The translations under genes and the position numbers were made by a program. The notes beneath the pieces were generated by a model. It had not been told where the DNA came from, ran no database searches, and was given only the letters and a program-made list of their open reading frames with translations. Of a stretch of 9,113 bases of DNA, positions 5,784 through 9,113 are shown one piece after another. Position 1 is the first letter of the stretch. Each line of letters starts with the position of its first letter. The stretch comes from JAMXLO01 sp035492535 (GTDB lineage: Bacteria; Pseudomonadota; Alphaproteobacteria; Acetobacterales; Acetobacteraceae), in contig DATJJM010000247.1 in assembly GCA_035492535.1 (NCBI GenBank), forward strand, positions 1 through 9,113, read 5' to 3'.

Positions 5784-6941
5784 ATGTCCGCCGTCATCGA
5801 AGACCTGAACGAACTGCCGGACGACGACTTCCGCCTGCATGTGCGGCAATGGATCGAGGCCAACTACCCGCCGGAGATTCGCAACCCGCCCAAGCGGCTG
5901 CACTACAAGGACAACAAGTCCTGGTACCACCTGCTGTCGCGCAAAGGCTGGCTGTGTCCCGGCTGGCCGAAGGAGTTCGGCGGCATGGGTCTTTCGCCCG
6001 GCAAGCAGCTCATCATGATCGAGGAGAAGGAGCGCCACGGCTGCACGCGTCTCAACGACATGGGCGTGACAATGCTCGGGCCGCTGCTGATCCGGTACGG
6101 CACCGGGGAACAGCAGAATTACTATCTGCCGAAGATCCTGACCGGGGAACATATCTGGTGTCAGGGTTATTCGGAACCGAATGCAGGGTCCGATCTGGCC
6201 AGCCTGCGCACCGAGGCGGTGCTCGATGGCGACGAATGGGTGGTGAACGGGCAGAAGATCTGGACCTCGCTGGCGATGGACGCCAACTGGATCTTCCTGC
6301 TGGTGCGTACCGACAAGCAGGCGAAAAAGCAGGAGGGGATCAGCTTCCTGCTGGTGCCGATGGATACGCCCGGCATCACAGTGCGGCCGATCACCAACCT
6401 GGATATGGAAGACGAGTTCTGCGAGACGTTCTTCGACAACGTCCGCGTGCCGAAAGGCAATCTGGTCGGCCAGATCAACAAGGGCTGGACGATGGCGAAG
6501 AACCTGCTGGGGTTCGAGCGCATCGGATCAGGCTCGCCGCGGCAATCGACCTATGCGCTGGGGCGACTGCGGCAGTTGGCCGACCGGATGGGCGTGTGGG
6601 AGGAGGACTGGTTCCAGGACCGCTACACCAGGCTGCGGCTCGATCTGGAAGACCACAAGTCGCTGTACAGCGAATTCGTCGCACGGGTGTACCGAGGCGA
6701 AGCGCTGGGGCCGGATGTTTCGATGCTGAAGATCAACCAGACCGAACTGTACCAGCGTATCACGGAGACGATGCTGGAGATCTCCGCTGAATATGGCGGG
6801 CAGTTCGGGCCGCTGGATGGCAACCGCGAGTTAAACCCGGCCGGGCTGTTCATCCAGTCGCGGCCTTCGTCGATTTACGCCGGGTCCAATGAAATACAGC
6901 GTAATATCCTGGCAAAGAACGTATTGGAACTGCCAGGATAG
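5784..6941 (+). CDS. Acyl-CoA dehydrogenase family protein (FadE-like)
   Basis: A 385-residue flavoprotein predicted to introduce the alpha,beta double bond into an acyl-CoA, passing electrons to ETF; it supplies the substrate of the preceding gene product. The N-terminal helical domain carries GWLCPGWPKEFGGMGLS (55-71); the middle domain has the FAD/substrate motif GYSEPNAGSDLASLRT (128-143) and IWTSLA (159-164); the C-terminal domain ends with IYAGSNEIQRNILAKNVL (364-381). The Glu of the medium-chain IYEGT motif is replaced by Ala366. A Glu does sit in LLGFERIG (Glu245), at the helix-G place used as the base in isovaleryl- and long-chain-type enzymes, so activity is still plausible. The form recalls large subunits of heteromeric types (pimeloyl-CoA or steroid side-chain dehydrogenases), but no partner is in the window. 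AAGGGGGA (5770-5777) overlaps the upstream stop and sets the start. Confidence 0.94.
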   Translation: MSAVIEDLNELPDDDFRLHVRQWIEANYPPEIRNPPKRLHYKDNKSWYHLLSRKGWLCPGWPKEFGGMGLSPGKQLIMIEEKERHGCTRLNDMGVTMLGPLLIRYGTGEQQNYYLPKILTGEHIWCQGYSEPNAGSDLASLRTEAVLDGDEWVVNGQKIWTSLAMDANWIFLLVRTDKQAKKQEGISFLLVPMDTPGITVRPITNLDMEDEFCETFFDNVRVPKGNLVGQINKGWTMAKNLLGFERIGSGSPRQSTYALGRLRQLADRMGVWEEDWFQDRYTRLRLDLEDHKSLYSEFVARVYRGEALGPDVSMLKINQTELYQRITETMLEISAEYGGQFGPLDGNRELNPAGLFIQSRPSSIYAGSNEIQRNILAKNVLELPG

Positions 6942-6947
6942 ACGGAT

Positions 6948-6971
6948 TGACGCTGGCGCGAACCAGCGTCA
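6948..6971. promoter_or_regulatory. Perfect 9-bp inverted repeat between acyl-CoA dehydrogenase and transporter genes
   Basis: TGACGCTGG (6948-6956) and CCAGCGTCA (6963-6971) are exact reverse complements around CGCGAA. It begins six bases after the acyl-CoA dehydrogenase stop and 62 bases before the transporter start. No T-run follows, so a classical intrinsic terminator is not well supported. A TTGACG box (6947-6952) overlaps the left arm, and CATATC (6970-6975) lies 17 bases on; together they could be a promoter whose spacer is the palindrome, which would suit a repressor operator. The other reading is an mRNA hairpin that sets different levels for enzyme and transporter genes. Confidence 0.5.
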
Positions 6972-6996
6972 TATCGTCACGTTTGAAAGCAAGTGC

Positions 6997-7012
6997 CGGG
7001 GCGTCGACCCCG
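6997..7012 (+). promoter_or_regulatory. Small GC hairpin just before the livH ribosome site
   Basis: CGGGG (6997-7001) and CCCCG (7008-7012) pair perfectly around the six-base loop CGTCGA. The hairpin ends three bases before the Shine-Dalgarno AAGGGAGGG (7016-7024). In the transcript it could insulate the ribosome site or moderate initiation at the TTG start. It is short and may be chance. Confidence 0.25.
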
Positions 7013-7032
7013 CCGAAGGGAGGGACGCCGAC

Positions 7033-7914
7033 TTGGAAGACGCGGCACGTCTGCTGCAACTCGTGGTCAACGGTGCGGCTGCCGGCTGTATCTACGGCCT
7101 GATCGCTCTCGGGTTCGTCCTGATCTACAAGGCGACCGAGATGATCAATTTCGCCCAGGGCGACATCATGATGCTGGGCGGCTTCGTCGCGTTCAGCCTG
7201 ATCGCCCATTTCGGGTTGAACTATTGGATCGGTTCGCTACTCGCCATCGCCATCATCGCCGCCTTCGGCTTCGCCCTGGATGCGATCATCCTGCGACGAG
7301 TCATCGGCCAACCGCAGTTTGCCGTGGTGATGCTGACGCTCGGGCTGGGCTTCATTTTCCGCGCCTATGCCGGGATCATCTGGGGATACGATTCCGTCGG
7401 CTTCAACACGCCGTTCACCAACAAGACGGTCAATCTGAACGGCATGGTGCTGGGACTGGACAACATATCGATCATCGTCGGCACTGTCGTGCTGTGTGGC
7501 GTGCTCTATGTCTTCTTCAGCCGCACGCGCCTCGGCGTCGCGATGCAGGCATCGTCGCAGAATCAGTTGGCCGCATATTACATGGGCATCCCGGTGCGCA
7601 CGGTGTTTTCGCTGATCTGGGCGATCAGCGCCGGAGTTGCCGCCGTGGCCGGCATCCTGTTGTCACCGGTCTCCATGATCGACGTGAATATGGGCTTCCT
7701 CGGTATCAAGGCTTTCGCCGCCGCGGTTCTGGGAGGCTTCGGCAGCATCCCGGGCGCACTGGTCGGTGGCGTGGTGATCGGCATCGTCGAGCAGCTTGCC
7801 GGTTATTTCCTGCCCGCGGGCTTCCAGGAAGTGACGTCGAATGTGGTGCTGCTGGCAACGCTGATTCTGCGACCGCAGGGCCTGTTCGCCGAAAGCATGG
7901 GCAAGCGGGTGTAA
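7033..7914 (+). CDS. livH: Branched-chain amino acid-type ABC transporter permease (LivH family)
   Basis: A 293-residue inner-membrane protein, one of two permease subunits of a HAAT-type importer. It is mostly hydrophobic, with about eight membrane segments by eye, and shows LivH hallmarks: AGCIYGLIALGFVLIYKAT (17-35), EMINFAQGDIMMLGG (36-50), the ATPase-coupling stretch LGVAMQASSQNQLAAYYMGI (167-186), AVLGGFGSIPGALVGG (231-246) and the terminal RPQGLF (280-285). An in-frame ATG at 6889 would lie inside the acyl-CoA dehydrogenase gene and add a hydrophilic, unconserved leader. The TTG at 7033 has AAGGGAGGG eight bases upstream and begins at the usual place, so I call a TTG start. It is followed three bases later by the LivM gene. 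Substrate is not set by these motifs; relatives near CoA-catabolic genes often carry aromatic or other organic acids. Confidence 0.93.
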   Translation: MEDAARLLQLVVNGAAAGCIYGLIALGFVLIYKATEMINFAQGDIMMLGGFVAFSLIAHFGLNYWIGSLLAIAIIAAFGFALDAIILRRVIGQPQFAVVMLTLGLGFIFRAYAGIIWGYDSVGFNTPFTNKTVNLNGMVLGLDNISIIVGTVVLCGVLYVFFSRTRLGVAMQASSQNQLAAYYMGIPVRTVFSLIWAISAGVAAVAGILLSPVSMIDVNMGFLGIKAFAAAVLGGFGSIPGALVGGVVIGIVEQLAGYFLPAGFQEVTSNVVLLATLILRPQGLFAESMGKRV

Positions 7915-7917
7915 CGC

Positions 7918-8994
7918 ATGCGCTACGTCTTCCGCACCAACTATCGGCAAGATACCCTTCTGTGGCGTCACCGCGGTGACCTGTTCTGGTACGGCCTGTT
8001 GGGTATCGTACTCTTGGCGTTCCCGAAATTGCTGGGCGAGTTCTATGTCGGCGAGATGGGCGGCGTGTTCATCTTCGCCATCGCCGGTGTTGGGATGATG
8101 TTGCTGGCCGGCTATACCGGCCTCGTCAGCCTTGGCAATGCGGCGTTCCTCGGTATCGGCGCTTACACAAACTCGATCCTGCTCGCGCACAATGTCCCGT
8201 TCCTGATTTCCTTGCCTGTATCCGGACTGTTCACTGCACTGTTCGGGATCGCCATCGGTTTGCCGACGTTGCGGATGAGCGGGCTCTACCTGGCGATTGC
8301 CACGCTGGCCTTCGGCAGCATCGTCGGCACGGTGTTCCAGAAGTGGGACGCGGTGACCGGCGGGTTCGACGGCTTCTCCGTACCGACGCCGTACGTGTTC
8401 GGCATTCCGATCGAAACGGCAACCGGCATCTACTATGTTTCGCTGGCCGTGCTGGTGTTCGTGCTGTGGCTCAGCGCCAACCTGCTGCGCAGCCCGCTCG
8501 GCCGCGCCATGGTGGCGATCCGGGACAGCGAGATCTCGGCGCAGAGCATGGGTATCCACCTTGCGCGCTACAAGGCGTTTGCCTTCGCGATCAGCGCCGG
8601 TATCACTGGCCTCGCCGGCGCATTGTTCGCGCATTACGTGCACTTCCTGGCGCCTGATTCGTTCGACGTCCTGCTGTCAGTGCAGTTCGTCACCATCGTG
8701 TTTGTCGGCGGACTGGGCTCGCTGCACGGCGCGGTGCTGGGCGCGATCTTTGTCCGGCTGCTGCCGCAGTTCATCGCCATCATCCGTGATGATCTGCCCT
8801 TCGGTATCGGCCGCATGCCTGGCCTGGAGCCGTCGTTGTATGGCCTGGTCCTGGTGATCGTGATCCTGTTCGAGCCGGGCGGTATGTGGGGCCGCTGGCT
8901 CAAGATGAAGCACTGGTTCCAGGCCTATCCGCTGAAACGCCGTGCCGTCTTCCGACGCCAGAAGAGTTATGCACGCTCGGAGCGGCTGCGATGA
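7918..8994 (+). CDS. livM: Branched-chain amino acid-type ABC transporter permease (LivM family)
   Basis: A 358-residue second permease, partner of the LivH product in the inner membrane. Typical LivM features in order are LAGYTGLVSLGNAAFLGIGAY (63-83), GLPTLRMSGLYLAIATLAF (114-132), TGGFDGFSVP (147-156), the ATPase-coupling loop SPLGRAMVAIRDSEISAQSM (192-211), FVGGLGSLHGAVLGA (262-276) and EPGGMWGRW (319-327). After the last motif comes a basic tail of about 30 residues (329-358) rich in Lys and Arg, likely cytoplasmic. The N-terminal 20 residues are also polar and basic before the first membrane segment. The ATG at 7918 follows the LivH stop by three bases; its Shine-Dalgarno is weak, so translational coupling is likely. 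The stop overlaps the next start (ATGA). Confidence 0.94.
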   Translation: MRYVFRTNYRQDTLLWRHRGDLFWYGLLGIVLLAFPKLLGEFYVGEMGGVFIFAIAGVGMMLLAGYTGLVSLGNAAFLGIGAYTNSILLAHNVPFLISLPVSGLFTALFGIAIGLPTLRMSGLYLAIATLAFGSIVGTVFQKWDAVTGGFDGFSVPTPYVFGIPIETATGIYYVSLAVLVFVLWLSANLLRSPLGRAMVAIRDSEISAQSMGIHLARYKAFAFAISAGITGLAGALFAHYVHFLAPDSFDVLLSVQFVTIVFVGGLGSLHGAVLGAIFVRLLPQFIAIIRDDLPFGIGRMPGLEPSLYGLVLVIVILFEPGGMWGRWLKMKHWFQAYPLKRRAVFRRQKSYARSERLR

Positions 8995-9113
8995 TCCTGT
9001 TCCGTGCAGAAGAGATCGCCGTTCGCTTCGGCGGTATCCGCGCCGTCGATGCCGTCAGCTTCGACGTTGAGCAGGGCGAGGTGTTCTCCATCATCGGTCC
9101 GAACGGCGCCGGC
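8991..9113 (+). CDS. livG: ABC transporter ATP-binding protein, LivG-type (N-terminal 41 residues, cut by window end)
   Basis: An open frame starts at the ATG overlapping the LivM stop (ATGA) and continues to the last base. The visible peptide has the usual LivG beginning: an A-loop region VRFGGIRAVDAVSF (11-24, aromatic Phe13) and IIGPNGAG (34-41), the Walker A motif cut before its Lys-Thr/Ser. GGAG (8979-8982) lies eight bases upstream. It would energise the LivH/LivM pair from the cytoplasmic side. The four-base overlap shows tight co-translation. Assignment to LivG rather than LivF rests on the FGG-I-RAVD-V-F pattern and gene order. Confidence 0.9.
   Translation, partial: MILFRAEEIAVRFGGIRAVDAVSFDVEQGEVFSIIGPNGAG

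Noticed and set aside
3669..6152. Very long minus-strand open frame (827 codons) opposite the hydratase/dehydrogenase and dehydrogenase genes
   Set aside because: The plus strand carries unmistakable enzyme motifs over the same bases. The antisense product is rich in Arg, His and Gln with no recognisable domain, as expected from antisense frames in GC-rich genes.
6948..6990. Intrinsic terminator after the acyl-CoA dehydrogenase gene
   Set aside because: The stem is good but no T-run follows, only TATCGTCACGTTTG; kept as an inverted repeat of open function instead.
6889..7032. In-frame ATG extension of livH overlapping the dehydrogenase gene
   Set aside because: It would add 48 hydrophilic residues before the first membrane segment and overlap 53 bases of the preceding gene; TTG 7033 has a strong ribosome site.
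6993..8643. Long shadow frames over the permease genes (plus 6993-7979, minus 7663-8643)
   Set aside because: The permease frames encode clear membrane segments and LivH/LivM motifs; the alternatives are hydrophilic Arg-rich products without motifs.

Overview
The window is a compact piece of a GC-rich bacterial genome that is almost entirely coding. Codon use, Shine-Dalgarno sites and protein families fit an alphaproteobacterium, possibly of the Acetobacteraceae/Rhodospirillales type; this is a judgement from sequence style, because no marker gene is present. I see no rRNA, tRNA, CRISPR array, insertion sequence or phage gene.

Layout. (1) Bases 1-508, minus strand: the 5' part of a luciferase-like (LLM, flavin/F420-type) oxidoreductase gene that runs off the left edge. 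(2) A 76-base divergent intergenic region. (3) Bases 585-3550, plus strand: three more LLM oxidoreductase genes packed together. The first two are same-length tandem paralogs (317 aa each, about 68% identical by hand count) of the Rv2161c type. The third resembles the Rv3520c type. (4) A 106-base gap with two inverted repeats and a weak promoter candidate. (5) Bases 3657-6941: a bifunctional enoyl-CoA hydratase/3-hydroxyacyl-CoA dehydrogenase and, 12 bases later, an acyl-CoA dehydrogenase. (6) A 91-base gap holding a perfect 9-bp inverted repeat and a second small hairpin. (7) Bases 7033-9113: a branched-chain-amino-acid-type (LivHMG) ABC transporter, with two permeases and the first 41 codons of an ATPase cut by the right edge.

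How it may work together. The transporter would import a carboxylated or amphipathic substrate. After CoA activation by a ligase not seen here, the acyl-CoA dehydrogenase and the bifunctional enzyme would carry out three successive beta-oxidation steps: dehydrogenation, hydration and NAD-dependent oxidation. The four LLM enzymes would add flavin- or F420-dependent redox or monooxygenase steps on the carbon skeleton. This suggests an undescribed catabolic island for an unusual (alicyclic, terpenoid or steroid-like) acid. The individual families are well known; the substrate and pathway are inference. No ligase, thiolase, transporter binding protein or regulator lies in the window.
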